The notes under the pieces: model-generated
Told to the model about the DNA's origin: nothing
The model's input: only the letters and a program-made list of their open reading frames with translations
Databases searched by the model: none
Part shown: positions 1 through 7,422 of the stretch, piece by piece
How the letters are laid out: the number at the start of each line of letters is the position of its first letter
How positions within the stretch are numbered: the first letter of the stretch is position 1
Made by a program: the position numbers and the translations under genes
DNA from: Oscillospiraceae bacterium
Lineage (GTDB): Bacteria > Bacillota > Clostridia > Oscillospirales > Oscillospiraceae
DNA: 37,432 bases
Direction: 5' to 3'
NCBI GenBank assembly: GCA_017465625.1
Contig: JAFTVV010000001.1
Coordinates: 1-37,432, forward strand

Positions 1-25
1 GCAATCCGTACCCCTTGCCGCCGAA

Positions 26-91
26 GGCGGCGCGGTGCTTTGCACCGCAAGAAAACGGATTCCCACGTCGCCTACGGCTCCTCGGAATGAC
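26..91 (+). repeat. Interspersed repeat, copy 1 of a pair; ATTCC/GGAAT family in its 3' half
   Basis: The 66 bp are nearly identical to 360-424, with about five differences including one 1-nt gap. The 3' half (55-91) belongs to a wider family that begins ACGGATT(C/G)CCACG and ends CTCG(G/C)AATGAC around a variable centre. Other members are at 389-424, 10264-10301, 37250-37290 (inverted) and 37305-37352. Confidence 0.75.
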
Positions 92-184
92 TGGGGCGGA
101 TTTCCCGTCCCGGTTTTAAATCGGTGTCGGCAAAGCCGATATATCAAAATAACAGTGGGAGAGAAGCCGTCTTTTTGGCTCTCT

Positions 185-234
185 CCCTCCGTCTTCGCCT
201 GACGGCGAATCCACCTCCCTCGTCAGAGGGAGGC
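185..234 (-). repeat. Composite hairpin repeat, inverted copy of the 2643-2690 element
   Basis: Read on the minus strand it gives a GCCTCC...GGAGGTGG hairpin, a second small CGCCGT.AGGCG hairpin, then GACGGAGGG. The element at 2643-2690 shows the same order, so they are two members of one interspersed family. Confidence 0.6.
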
Positions 235-240
235 TTTTGC

Positions 241-263
241 GGGCAGATGATATCTGCCCCTAC
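241..263 (-). repeat. REP-like hairpin with GTAG foot
   Basis: The arms GGGCAGAT/ATCTGCCC enclose a 3-nt loop, with CTAC (GTAG on the minus strand) immediately outside the stem. The architecture matches 294-316 and 10206-10228. Confidence 0.6.
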
Positions 264-293
264 GGGCTATATCCCACGTTTTCGTCCATCATC

Positions 294-316
294 GTAGGGG
301 CGGATATCATCCGCCC
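294..316 (+). repeat. REP-like hairpin with GTAG foot
   Basis: GTAG (294-297) is followed directly by the arms GGGCGGAT/ATCCGCCC around a 3-nt loop. The stem is the same as at 10206-10228 in the other orientation. Confidence 0.65.
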
Positions 317-359
317 GTCGTTTCCCGGTTTTCGCACATTTTTGTTCAACATCGTAGGG

Positions 360-424
360 GGCGGCGCGGTGCTTTACACTGCAAGAAAGCGGATTCCCAC
401 GTCGCCTGCGCTCCTCGGAATGAC
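360..424 (+). repeat. Interspersed repeat, copy 2 of the pair with 26-91
   Basis: This is a near-identical copy of 26-91, directly preceded by a GTAGGGG motif at 354-360. Its 3' half carries the same ATTCC...GGAAT ends. Confidence 0.75.
389..424 (+). repeat. ATTCC...GGAAT hairpin-family repeat
   Basis: This is the 3' part of the 360-424 repeat. GGATTCCCACG at one end and CTCGGAATGAC at the other flank a short GC-rich centre. Confidence 0.6.
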
Positions 425-427
425 AGA

Positions 428-450
428 GGGACGGGAACCCCGTCCCCTAC
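428..450 (-). repeat. REP-like hairpin with GTAG foot, different stem
   Basis: The arms GGGACGGG/CCCGTCCC (428-435 and 439-446) enclose a 3-nt loop, with CTAC at 447-450. The layout matches the neighbouring hairpins but the stem sequence differs. Confidence 0.55.
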
Positions 451-452
451 TT

Positions 453-486
453 AAAAACGCAGAGCGCATCCGCGCTCTGCGTTTTT
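453..486 (-). terminator. Rho-independent terminator of the kinase gene
   Basis: A perfect hairpin (arms 453-467 and 472-486, loop ATCC) lies just after the stop codon of the minus-strand kinase. The A-run at 453-457 reads as a T-tract on the minus strand. A T-run on the other side means it could also act on plus-strand transcription. Confidence 0.85.
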
Positions 487-489
487 ACA

Positions 490-1320
490 TTATTTTAAAT
501 AATCGTGGAGCTTGTACAGTACCGGCTCGAATGCCGCGCCGTACCAGTGATTATCCAGCTTTGCCGTTTCTTTGATGCAATCCACGGTGTAATCCGCTGC
601 AATTTTGGCGGCCTGCACAGCGGTCTTCCCCCGCATCATCGCGCCCACCAGAGCCGAGGCGTAAATATCCCCCGTACCGTGACAGCTATTTGCCAGTTTT
701 TCGTGCTCATAATAGCTGTACACACCCTTTTCGTACACCACCACACCGGTTCTGCCCTCTGCATAAGATACGCCGGTGAGCACCACATTGGACATACCCT
801 TTTCGGTGAGTGTGGTCAGCAAGGCGTCAATATAGCTGCGGTCATATTGGGTTTTAAACTCCATACCGGTGAGGAAGCACGCCTCGGTGATATTGGGCAC
901 TACATAATCTGCATCGGCACACAGCGCAACCATGGCCTCCACATAAGCATCATCGAAGCCGGGGTACAGCTTGCCGTTATCGGCCATAGCCGGGTCTACC
1001 ACCGTAATACCCGTAGCGGTTTTCAGCTCCTGAAACATCTTCCGAATATAGGAAATTTGCTCACGGCTGCCCAGATAACCGGTGTAGATGGCTTCAAACT
1101 GAATCTGCTCTTTCTTCCAATGATCCGAAATTGCAGGCATATCCCCGGTCAGATCCCGAAAAGTATAGCCTGTAAAACCGGCAGTGTGGGTTGACAGTAC
1201 CGCAGAGGGCAAAATAGCGGTCTCTACGCCGCAGGCAGACAAAATCGGCAGTGCCACCGTCAGAGAACACTGACCTACACAGGAGATATCCTGAATGGTT
1301 AAAATGCGCTTATAAGACAC
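490..1320 (-). CDS. Pyridoxal/pyridoxamine kinase (PdxY-like, ribokinase fold)
   Basis: This 276-aa cytoplasmic enzyme should phosphorylate a B6 vitamer (pyridoxal, pyridoxamine or pyridoxine) to make the PLP cofactor or its precursor. The N-terminus YKRILTIQDISCVGQCSLT and the DPAMADNGKLYPGF segment near the middle are typical of pyridoxal kinases. The NSCHGTGDIYASALVGAM segment near the C-terminus is the ribokinase-family GTGD anion-hole and catalytic-Asp motif. A GTG start at 1320 is chosen because AGAAGGA sits five bases upstream and the family N-terminus begins there. The longer reading from 1446 adds 42 unfamily-like residues and runs back through the promoter. The gene is transcribed alone, divergently from the exonuclease, and ends in a strong hairpin terminator. 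The substrate vitamer cannot be told from sequence. Confidence 0.9.
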   Translation of the reverse strand: MSYKRILTIQDISCVGQCSLTVALPILSACGVETAILPSAVLSTHTAGFTGYTFRDLTGDMPAISDHWKKEQIQFEAIYTGYLGSREQISYIRKMFQELKTATGITVVDPAMADNGKLYPGFDDAYVEAMVALCADADYVVPNITEACFLTGMEFKTQYDRSYIDALLTTLTEKGMSNVVLTGVSYAEGRTGVVVYEKGVYSYYEHEKLANSCHGTGDIYASALVGAMMRGKTAVQAAKIAADYTVDCIKETAKLDNHWYGAAFEPVLYKLHDYLK

Positions 1321-1351
1321 AAAAATCCTTCTTTCCAAGAAATTTGGCGCT

Positions 1352-1357
1352 ATTATA
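1352..1357 (-). promoter_or_regulatory. Extended -10 of the kinase promoter
   Basis: On the minus strand this reads TGC-TATAAT, an extended -10 box about 30 bases upstream of the GTG start. The -35 region (TTTATT at 17-bp spacing) is weak. Confidence 0.5.
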
Positions 1358-1430
1358 GCACAACACAATTTAAAAATAAAGCCTGCTTTATAAAAAGAAT
1401 ACGAATTTTTAAATAATTCCCCACTATCCG

Positions 1431-1459
1431 TTGCAATTATCTGCAAAACAGGCTATAAT
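1431..1459 (+). promoter_or_regulatory. Sigma-A-type promoter of the exonuclease gene
   Basis: TTGCAA (1431-1436), 17 bp, then TATAAT (1454-1459). The predicted start of transcription lies about 28 bases before the ATG at 1494. Confidence 0.65.
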
Positions 1460-1493
1460 GAATGAACTATTTGGATTTTTTGAGGTTATACGG

Positions 1494-2477
1494 ATGGATT
1501 ACATCGTTTTGGATATGGAATGGAATCAGCCCTGGCCCGGCTCCCCTTCTGCCAAGAAGGTTTTGCCGGTGCAGATTCGGGGGGAAATTCTGCAAATCGG
1601 TGCGGTGCGCATTACCGGCAACCAACAGGTAGCCGACGAATTTCAGGTGCTGATCAAGCCCAAGTACTACCGTCGGCTGAACCGTCGGGTGAGCAAGCTC
1701 ACCGGCATCAAGGAATCACGCCTGCGTGAAGAGGGCATCGGTATGGAAGAGGCTATGGCCAGCTTTCGCACCTGGTGCGGCGAGGACGTGATTTTCCTCA
1801 CCTGGGGCTTTGACGACATTACCATTTTAAAAGAAAATCTGCAACTTTATGGCATAGACGACAGCTGGGTAAACCGCTGGTACAATGCCCAAATGATTTT
1901 CAACGCCCAGACCGACGGCTCTTCTGCGCAAAAAGCTTTAAAAACCGCCATGGAAATTTTCGGCATTGAGCCCTCCCGTCCTGCCCACGATGCCTTGGGC
2001 GATGCCTATCATACCGCCCTGATCTGCGCCCGTTTAGACCTGCAAAAGGGCATTGATGAATACGGCGGCAGTCTGCAAACCCACATTGACGGCTTCCACG
2101 GCGCGCAAATCCCCGGCTGTATCAGCCGTAAGGTGTTTTATGATTATGCCGACAAGCGCAGTGCCTTAGCTGCCATGTCCGGTGCAGAAAATGAGTGTCC
2201 CACCTGCGGACGGCAAATGCTGGGGGCACGTTGGTTTGCCCAGCCCGGCAGACGGTATATGGATTTGGCCACTTGTCCTGAACACGGTAAATTTCTCATC
2301 CGTGTGCGGCTTTCCGACCAGCCGGACGGCACAGTCCGGGTCAGCCGTCTGACCTATGAGGCCACCTCCGAGGCGGCAGAAGCCTACGCCCGACGGGTGG
2401 AAAAGGCAGAGCCGGAAGCGCCCCGTCGTTCCGAACGCCGCCGCAGAAGCCGCCTGCCCAAGAAGACAGAACCATAA
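1494..2477 (+). CDS. DEDDh 3'-5' exonuclease with C-terminal zinc-binding-like segment
   Basis: The protein is 327 aa. The N-terminal 180 residues form an RNase T/DnaQ-type exonuclease domain. The first acidic pair is in YIVLDMEWNQ, a further acidic residue is in FLTWGFDDI, and the HDALGDAYHT segment supplies the DEDDh histidine and last aspartate. It resembles the KapD/EXOIII group of bacterial exonucleases acting on RNA or DNA 3' ends. About residues 230-275 hold CPTCGRQM...CPEHGKF, which could bind a metal, and the last 30 residues are strongly basic (RRSERRRRSRLPKK), suiting nucleic-acid binding. ATG 1494 is used because GAGGT lies upstream and the domain starts there; the frame is open further upstream but crosses the promoter. 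The physiological substrate is unknown. Confidence 0.85.
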   Translation: MDYIVLDMEWNQPWPGSPSAKKVLPVQIRGEILQIGAVRITGNQQVADEFQVLIKPKYYRRLNRRVSKLTGIKESRLREEGIGMEEAMASFRTWCGEDVIFLTWGFDDITILKENLQLYGIDDSWVNRWYNAQMIFNAQTDGSSAQKALKTAMEIFGIEPSRPAHDALGDAYHTALICARLDLQKGIDEYGGSLQTHIDGFHGAQIPGCISRKVFYDYADKRSALAAMSGAENECPTCGRQMLGARWFAQPGRRYMDLATCPEHGKFLIRVRLSDQPDGTVRVSRLTYEATSEAAEAYARRVEKAEPEAPRRSERRRRSRLPKKTEP

Positions 2478-2488
2478 AATCTCGTTTA

Positions 2489-2520
2489 GGGAGCTGTTGC
2501 AAAGAATCGCAGCAGCTCCC
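2489..2520 (+). terminator. Terminator after the exonuclease gene
   Basis: A 12-bp stem (GGGAGCTGTTGC with GCAGCAGCTCCC, one G-U pair) and an 8-nt loop are followed by a broken T-rich run TTCAGCTTTT. Confidence 0.65.
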
Positions 2521-2642
2521 TTCAGCTTTTCAAATAACTGTGTTTTTGATAATCGGTTCAACGGGTCGATGTGCTCAATCGGCCCCTACAACCTTGTTAA
2601 GACTAAAATCATACATCATTGTTATGAAGGAGCGCCACCAAC

Positions 2643-2787
2643 GCCTCCACTTGCAGGGGAGGTGGCTCGCCGTAAGGCGAGACGGAGGGGTTCACGGAGT
2701 TTCCGTCTATTATATACTTATAGCTCTGTAAACCCCTCAGTCATATCGCCTAAAACGGCAATATGACAGCTCCCCTACAGAGGAGCC
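2643..2787 (+). repeat. Composite interspersed repeat of several hairpins
   Basis: The first part (2643-2690) matches the inverted element at 185-234. The distal part holds a stem GTCATATCGCC/GGCAATATGAC (2740-2767) and a GCTCCCCTACAGAGGAGCC segment (2769-2787). The whole is non-coding, with paired CCTCC/GGAGG-type ends, and looks like a miniature repeat element. Confidence 0.5.
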
Positions 2788-2861
2788 GTAAGTAACCTCC
2801 CATATTTTGCCTTTTTTAAAACATTTTTTTGCGGAATTTTGAATTATTTATGTCCTTTTTA

Positions 2862-2890
2862 TTGCTTTTTGTCTGTTCTTGTGGTAAAAT
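2862..2890 (+). promoter_or_regulatory. Sigma-A-type promoter of the acyltransferase operon
   Basis: TTGCTT (2862-2867), 17 bp, then TAAAAT (2885-2890), about 25 bases before the ATG at 2916. Confidence 0.55.
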
Positions 2891-2915
2891 GTCCCGTAAA
2901 ATGGAGGAGTATTGA

Positions 2916-4193
2916 ATGAGAGATTACCACAAGGAGTTTGTTTACCGCAAGATTAAAAAGCCCAACAAGTTTCTTGCGCGAATTGTATTTTTCATATTCG
3001 GTCGGATTTCCAGGAAGCGCAACGTAGAATTTGTCTACGACGATGACTTCAATCAGATCCGGGACAAGCAGATGATTCTGCTGTGTCAGCACCGCTCCCG
3101 TACCGATTTTATTTACGTCTATGCCGGCATCCGTCGGAAGGATATGCACATTATGTGCGGCTACCAAAACGTTTTCCAGCCCTTCGTCTATACCATTTTG
3201 AAGAAGCTGGAAGTGATTGCGAAGATGCTTTATCAGCCGGATATGCACGCCACAATGCAGGTTTTGGGTGCAACCAAGCTGGGCGACAGCGTGATGATCT
3301 TCCCTGAGGGTATTCAGTCCACCAGCGGCTCTACCCACCCCATTAATCCTGCCACCTTGAAGCTTTTAATGAAGCTGAAGCTGCCGGTTGGTCTTGCAAC
3401 CCTGAATGGCGCGTATTTTACCCGTAACCGCTACTGCAGCGACATTAAAAAAGGCAAAATCACCGTCCGTTTTTCCAAGCTGTTTGACCCGGAGGATTTT
3501 ACCAATCTTTCCAGGGATGCGCTGTACGAAAAGCTTTTAAGCGCCTTCCGCTACAACGAATTTGAGGAACGCCCTGCAGAAAAGATTGCCTATCGGGGCA
3601 AAAAGCCCAATATTTACGGTCTGGATAACATTATTTACCGCTGTCCCCAATGCGGCGCAGAATACCGCTTTGAGGTCCGGGACACCCAAATGCACTGCTT
3701 AGACTGCGGCTTTGCCGTTTCCATGGACGAATATTACGACATTGCACCTGTACAGGGCACACTCCCCTTTGCAAACATCGATCAGTGGTATAAATGGCAG
3801 CGGCACACGGTTGCGCAGCAGGTACAACAGGACGATTTTTGCCTGAGCACCAAGGTGCAGCTGAACACCATTAATACCCATAAGCTCTCCAAAAACTTTT
3901 CTATGCTGTGTCAGGGCGAGGGGCTTCTGACCCTGACCAACAAGGCGCTCACCTATCAGGGCACACGCAACGGTGAGCAGGTTATGTTCACCTTCGACCC
4001 CAAGCTGGTGTTCTCCCTGACCATGTCCCTGGCCTATGATCTGGATCTGTATTACAACGGGGAATATATGAACTTTAAGCTTCTGGAAAACGAGAAGCAG
4101 GTAACCAAATGGATGCTCTGCGCCGAGGAGATTCACAATCTGTACGACCCGGTTTGGAAGAGCGTCAGTGATGAGGTTTATAATGAAGAATAA
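2916..4193 (+). CDS. PlsC-type lysophospholipid acyltransferase fused to a zinc ribbon
   Basis: The protein is 425 aa. Residues about 45-215 form a PlsC/LPLAT acyltransferase domain with the catalytic HX4D motif in QHRSRTDF and the substrate-binding FPEG in MIFPEGIQSTSG. Such enzymes transfer an acyl chain to a lysophospholipid, usually 1-acylglycerol-3-phosphate, at the membrane. Residues about 238-265 carry CPQCGAEYRF...MHCLDCGF, a four-cysteine zinc ribbon, followed by about 155 residues of unrecognised sequence. Total length is nearly twice that of a plain PlsC (about 240 aa). AAATGGAGGAG precedes the ATG. The next gene starts inside its last codons, so it heads a three-gene operon. The acyltransferase family call is firm; the exact acceptor is not known. 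Confidence 0.85.
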   Translation: MRDYHKEFVYRKIKKPNKFLARIVFFIFGRISRKRNVEFVYDDDFNQIRDKQMILLCQHRSRTDFIYVYAGIRRKDMHIMCGYQNVFQPFVYTILKKLEVIAKMLYQPDMHATMQVLGATKLGDSVMIFPEGIQSTSGSTHPINPATLKLLMKLKLPVGLATLNGAYFTRNRYCSDIKKGKITVRFSKLFDPEDFTNLSRDALYEKLLSAFRYNEFEERPAEKIAYRGKKPNIYGLDNIIYRCPQCGAEYRFEVRDTQMHCLDCGFAVSMDEYYDIAPVQGTLPFANIDQWYKWQRHTVAQQVQQDDFCLSTKVQLNTINTHKLSKNFSMLCQGEGLLTLTNKALTYQGTRNGEQVMFTFDPKLVFSLTMSLAYDLDLYYNGEYMNFKLLENEKQVTKWMLCAEEIHNLYDPVWKSVSDEVYNEE

Positions 4194-4905
4194 AAAAGAA
4201 AAAATCCTTTTTGCCCTTACCACCCTTTTAATTGCCGCCATTGTGACCCTTTCCGTGGTTCACTGGTCCACCATTGTGTACCTTTTCCACGAAATGATTT
4301 ACGGTATGGCAATTGTAAAGGAATACGTGGAATCCTTGGGCGTGGGCGGCATATTGGCCATTTCTCTGGTCATTATTGCCTGCTTCTTTGTGCCGGTCAT
4401 TTCCTCTGTGCCGGTGCAATTGGCCTCTGTGATTACATATGGTCTGTTTTTCGGGGTCGTCCACGTAATGCTGTCGGTGTTTATTGCCAGCCAGCTGGTA
4501 TTTTTGTTTACCCGCTGTATCCACATTTTCCAAAGCCCCAAGCGCAGAGCCAAGCGACAGGAAATGGAAGAAAAAATCCGCAACAGCAAGCGCAGCATCA
4601 CCCAGTTTGTGATTTTATCCTATGCCGCCCCCTTTATTCCCTTTTTGCTCATTCACGTTGTGGCGGCAGTCAGCGGTATGAAGTGGTGGAAATACTCCCT
4701 GATCACCTTCCTGGGCCCTCTTGCGGACATTTTAATGACCCTGTGGATTGGTCAGAAGGTCACTTCCGCATCCTCCCCTGTCACCTCTTTTGTGGTCTTA
4801 ATACTTCTGATCACCTGCGTATCCCTCTCCCTGATTTTCAAAAACAAAATCATTGATGCCATTTTTACGCCAAAGAAAAAGGAAAAGATTTCCCATGGAG
4901 AATAA
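4183..4905 (+). CDS. VTT/DedA (TVP38-type) polytopic membrane protein
   Basis: This 240-aa integral membrane protein has about five to six hydrophobic segments. The FVPVISSVPVQLASVITYG segment resembles the first re-entrant signature of VTT-domain proteins (TVP38/TMEM64, DedA), and AAPFIPFLLIHVVAAVSG resembles the second. Members of the superfamily are implicated in lipid scrambling, including recycling of polyprenyl-phosphate and phospholipids. That fits its place between an acyltransferase and a transporter but is inference. GAGGT seven bases upstream selects ATG 4183, which overlaps the end of the acyltransferase by 11 bases. The C-terminus is lysine-rich. Confidence 0.65.
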   Translation: MKNKKEKILFALTTLLIAAIVTLSVVHWSTIVYLFHEMIYGMAIVKEYVESLGVGGILAISLVIIACFFVPVISSVPVQLASVITYGLFFGVVHVMLSVFIASQLVFLFTRCIHIFQSPKRRAKRQEMEEKIRNSKRSITQFVILSYAAPFIPFLLIHVVAAVSGMKWWKYSLITFLGPLADILMTLWIGQKVTSASSPVTSFVVLILLITCVSLSLIFKNKIIDAIFTPKKKEKISHGE

Positions 4906-6310
4906 GCAGCTAAATAAAGAGGTCAAATTCGGCCTGAAAAGCTTTATCACCATCTGCTCCATATTGATTGCGGTCGTTATCGCAGTGGGCATCCTCACCT
5001 ACGTGATTCCTGCCGGCACTTATCAGTATGACGAAAACGGCACCATCATCCCCAACTCCTTTACCCTTTTGGAGGAGGGCAGTCGTCTGCCGGCATACCG
5101 ATGGATCTCTGCCCCTGTGGAAGCACTGATCATTGGTGAAGGAAATTTTAACATCATCCAGATCATTGCCGTTTTACTGATTTTAGGCGGCAGCTTTAAG
5201 GTGCTGGATCGCTCCGGCGGTCTTTACGCTGTGGTGCAGGTGATCATCAACCGCTTTTACAACAAACGTTATAAGCTGATTTGGGTCGTCACCCTGTTTA
5301 TGATGCTGCTGGCTTCCTGCTTCGGCTTGCAGGAAGAGCTGCTGATTCTGTTTCCCATCTTCCTGTCCTTCGCCACGGCTATGGGCTGGAGCAATACTCA
5401 GGCGGTCAGCTTAATCCTCATCACCTCCGGTGTAGGCTTCACCACCGCGATTTTCAATCCCTTTACGGTGGGGATGTCCGCAGAGCTGGCAGGAGTCAGC
5501 ATTTTAAGCGGCATCTGGTATCGCATCGGCATCTTCTGTCTGCTGTATGTGCTCACATCCCTGTATTTGGTACGGATGGCAAAAAAAGACGAAAAAGACG
5601 GCAAAAATCGGATCAAGCAGGACTTTACCGCCCTGACTGAAGAAGAAAGAGCCATCTACGGGCAGAAAGCAAAGCAGGTCTTTACCCTGTTCTTCACCGT
5701 TTTAGGGGTGATTTTAGTCGCCTCCGCCGTGCCTTTTATTGCCGATTTGGGCATTGGAATGGTGCTGATGGCGCTGAGCTTTGTCATCGGTGCGTTCATC
5801 ATCGGGCAAAAGAATTTGGGCAGCATGAAAACAGCACTGCAGGCCTTCTGTAACGGTGCAAAGGACTTAGCACCCTCCATTGTGATTATCCTGCTGGCCT
5901 TCAGTGTGAAATACATTGCCGAAAACGGCAACATCCTGCACACCATGTTCTATTACTGCCACAACTTCATTGCCGCCCAATCTCCCTATGTGGGCGTGAT
6001 TATGCTGTATGTGCTGATTTTGGTGTTTGAATTTTTCATTCCCAGCTCCACCGCCAAAGCGGCACTGCTGATTCCTCTGCTGACATTGGCACCCATTCCC
6101 GGCATCAGCACCAACATTATTATTTTGGCGTTTTTGTTCGGTGACGGCTATGCCAACGTCCTTTATCCCACCTGCGGCACGCTGGTCATCGGCTTAGGTC
6201 TTGCAGAAGTAGGCTATATGCAATGGCTCAAACGTACCGTGCTGTTTCAGGTTGTGCTGTTTGTGCTTTCCATCGCATTTTTGCTGCTGGCTGTGCACAT
6301 TGGTCTTTAA
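4895..6310 (+). CDS. YfcC-family transporter (C4-dicarboxylate/basic amino acid carrier superfamily)
   Basis: The protein is 471 aa with about 11-12 membrane segments. A first segment near residues 15-35 is followed by a short extracytoplasmic stretch containing IPAGTYQYDENGTIIPNSF, the hallmark beginning of YfcC and C4-dicarboxylate anaerobic carrier proteins. Later signatures include ASCFGLQEELLILFPIF, FNPFTVG and FFIPSSTAKAALLIPLL; the last (PSSTAKA) is typical of the family's substrate region. Known relatives exchange dicarboxylates or basic amino acids, but the substrate here cannot be assigned. The start at 4895 follows an AAGGA stretch and overlaps the upstream gene's last codons, so the two are probably translationally coupled. 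A strong terminator follows. Confidence 0.8.
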   Translation: MENKQLNKEVKFGLKSFITICSILIAVVIAVGILTYVIPAGTYQYDENGTIIPNSFTLLEEGSRLPAYRWISAPVEALIIGEGNFNIIQIIAVLLILGGSFKVLDRSGGLYAVVQVIINRFYNKRYKLIWVVTLFMMLLASCFGLQEELLILFPIFLSFATAMGWSNTQAVSLILITSGVGFTTAIFNPFTVGMSAELAGVSILSGIWYRIGIFCLLYVLTSLYLVRMAKKDEKDGKNRIKQDFTALTEEERAIYGQKAKQVFTLFFTVLGVILVASAVPFIADLGIGMVLMALSFVIGAFIIGQKNLGSMKTALQAFCNGAKDLAPSIVIILLAFSVKYIAENGNILHTMFYYCHNFIAAQSPYVGVIMLYVLILVFEFFIPSSTAKAALLIPLLTLAPIPGISTNIIILAFLFGDGYANVLYPTCGTLVIGLGLAEVGYMQWLKRTVLFQVVLFVLSIAFLLLAVHIGL

Positions 6311-6321
6311 AGATATAAAAA

Positions 6322-6366
6322 GGCTGTAAAGAAGCAACGAAGAAGCTTCTTTACAGCCCTTTTTTA
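6322..6366. terminator. Bidirectional terminator between convergent genes
   Basis: A perfect GGCTGTAAAGAAGC.../...GCTTCTTTACAGCC hairpin (6322-6358) has six Ts on the plus side and an A-run on the other side. It can end both the transporter transcript and the opposing membrane-protein transcript. Confidence 0.85.
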
Positions 6367-7329
6367 TACACGGTTATAATTGGGTGCGTACTGCTTCAGT
6401 TGTTCGTACGCCAGCGCCAGTGCGGCGTGGCGGCGTGCACCGGCGAAAAACGCCAAACCGATGCTCAGCACACCATACACACCGTAGCACAGCAGTGTAA
6501 ACCAGGACATTGCCATGGGTACAGGCAAGCCGGCCAGCTCCCACACCAACGGCAACAGGAGCAAAAGACTCAGCAAAAACTGCAGCAGATAATACCACCA
6601 AAAACGCAGATCCAGCTTCAAAAGGTTGGTGCGGTTGCCCTTGGTAATCATACTGCTGATGCTCAGAGCCGCCATTGCGCCCATTCCCTTGTTGTCCATC
6701 AGCAGATAGCCTGCCATCAGGAATCTGTACCGCAGCAGCAATCCTGCGCCACCGCACACTGCCAGAAAAACGGCAGACACTCCAATAAAATAAGTCAGGC
6801 ACGCCTCCAGCGGCAGCATCTCCAACAGTTCAGACACACTTTGGATCGTGTCCTCGTCCACCTGCTGTAGGATCTGCTGCAGCTCTTGGGGAACAGGAAT
6901 CGCCATTGCAAACAGGGGCGTAACATTCAAAGAGAGTGCACACACCAACAATCCAAATATCCCCAGCATCAGATGGTACCGAAACAGCGGTCCTAAACGG
7001 AAAAACCCAGCGGTCAGACGGGAAAAGCTGCTTCTTTCTCCCCGTGCCGCCTGCAATGCCAAATGCCACAGACCTGCGGTGAAGAATATCTGTGCCACCG
7101 AAACGGCCAGAGAAAGCACCTGCGGAATGGTTTTCAGCACTGCCATCTTTCCCATGGAGGACAGGCCGGACATATCCGACATCAGGTAGCCACAAAGCAA
7201 ATCCACCAAATAAAGCAGGAGCATCGCACCCACAGAAACGGCAGCATGTACTGCCACCATCTTTTTGTAATCCTTCTTTTCCCCTGTCAGCTTTTTGCCG
7301 TCCTGACAGAGTGTTTTCGGCTGTATCAT
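6364..7329 (-). CDS. Polytopic membrane protein, DUF975-like
   Basis: This 321-aa protein has about six hydrophobic segments and a soluble loop around residues 145-170 rich in Gln, Glu and Asp. The late segment MITKGNRTNLLKLDLRFWWYY resembles the conserved core of DUF975 membrane proteins, which have no assigned reaction. The ATG at 7329 is preceded by AAAGGAG. It lies back to back with an XRE regulator 93 bp away, and an inverted repeat covers its likely -35 element, suggesting the regulator controls it. Family assignment is tentative; that it is an integral membrane protein is clear. Confidence 0.7.
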   Translation of the reverse strand: MIQPKTLCQDGKKLTGEKKDYKKMVAVHAAVSVGAMLLLYLVDLLCGYLMSDMSGLSSMGKMAVLKTIPQVLSLAVSVAQIFFTAGLWHLALQAARGERSSFSRLTAGFFRLGPLFRYHLMLGIFGLLVCALSLNVTPLFAMAIPVPQELQQILQQVDEDTIQSVSELLEMLPLEACLTYFIGVSAVFLAVCGGAGLLLRYRFLMAGYLLMDNKGMGAMAALSISSMITKGNRTNLLKLDLRFWWYYLLQFLLSLLLLLPLVWELAGLPVPMAMSWFTLLCYGVYGVLSIGLAFFAGARRHAALALAYEQLKQYAPNYNRV

Positions 7330-7351
7330 CTTTTTTCTCCTTTTTTCTGCC

Positions 7352-7380
7352 TTGCAGGCAGGTATCTTTTATGGTATGAT
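7352..7380 (+). promoter_or_regulatory. Promoter of the XRE regulator gene
   Basis: TTGCAG (7352-7357), 17 bp, then TATGAT (7375-7380). The expected transcription start falls in the operator-like inverted repeat at 7385-7403. Confidence 0.6.
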
Positions 7381-7397
7381 AAGGGGGTAAATGTCAA
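7368..7397 (-). promoter_or_regulatory. Possible divergent promoter of the membrane-protein gene
   Basis: On the minus strand there is a consensus TTGACA (7392-7397), then 18 bp, then CATAAA (7368-7373). It overlaps the regulator promoter, so the two would compete or be co-regulated. The -10 is weak. Confidence 0.4.
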
Positions 7398-7403
7398 TTA
7401 CCC
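7385..7403. promoter_or_regulatory. Operator-like inverted repeat between the divergent genes
   Basis: GGGTAA (7385-7390), 7 bp, TTACCC (7398-7403) forms a perfect dyad. It spans the start site of the regulator transcript and the -35 box of the divergent gene, so the adjacent XRE protein is a natural candidate ligand. Confidence 0.5.
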
Positions 7404-7422
7404 TCAAAGAGGTGGTGATGTA

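Larger units (their letters stand above)
1..489. other. Gene-free, repeat-rich intergenic stretch
   Basis: No convincing gene was found. Open frames here lack Shine-Dalgarno sites and are made of repeat sequence. The stretch holds two copies of a roughly 66-bp repeat (26-91, 360-424), a composite double-hairpin repeat (185-234), three GTAG-footed REP-like hairpins (241-263, 294-316, 428-450) and the terminator of the kinase gene to its right (453-486). Confidence 0.75.
2478..2915. other. Intergenic stretch with terminator, composite repeat and promoter
   Basis: No gene was found. The stretch contains the exonuclease terminator (2489-2520), a composite interspersed repeat (2643-2787) and the promoter of the next operon (2862-2890). 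Confidence 0.7.

Noticed and set aside
237-575. 112-codon open frame in the left repeat region
   Set aside because: It is made of interspersed repeats, lacks a ribosome site and runs into the opposing gene's 3' end.
505-1194. Long open frame on the plus strand opposite the pyridoxal kinase gene
   Set aside because: It is the complement of a clearly recognised gene, with no Shine-Dalgarno and no family-like sequence.
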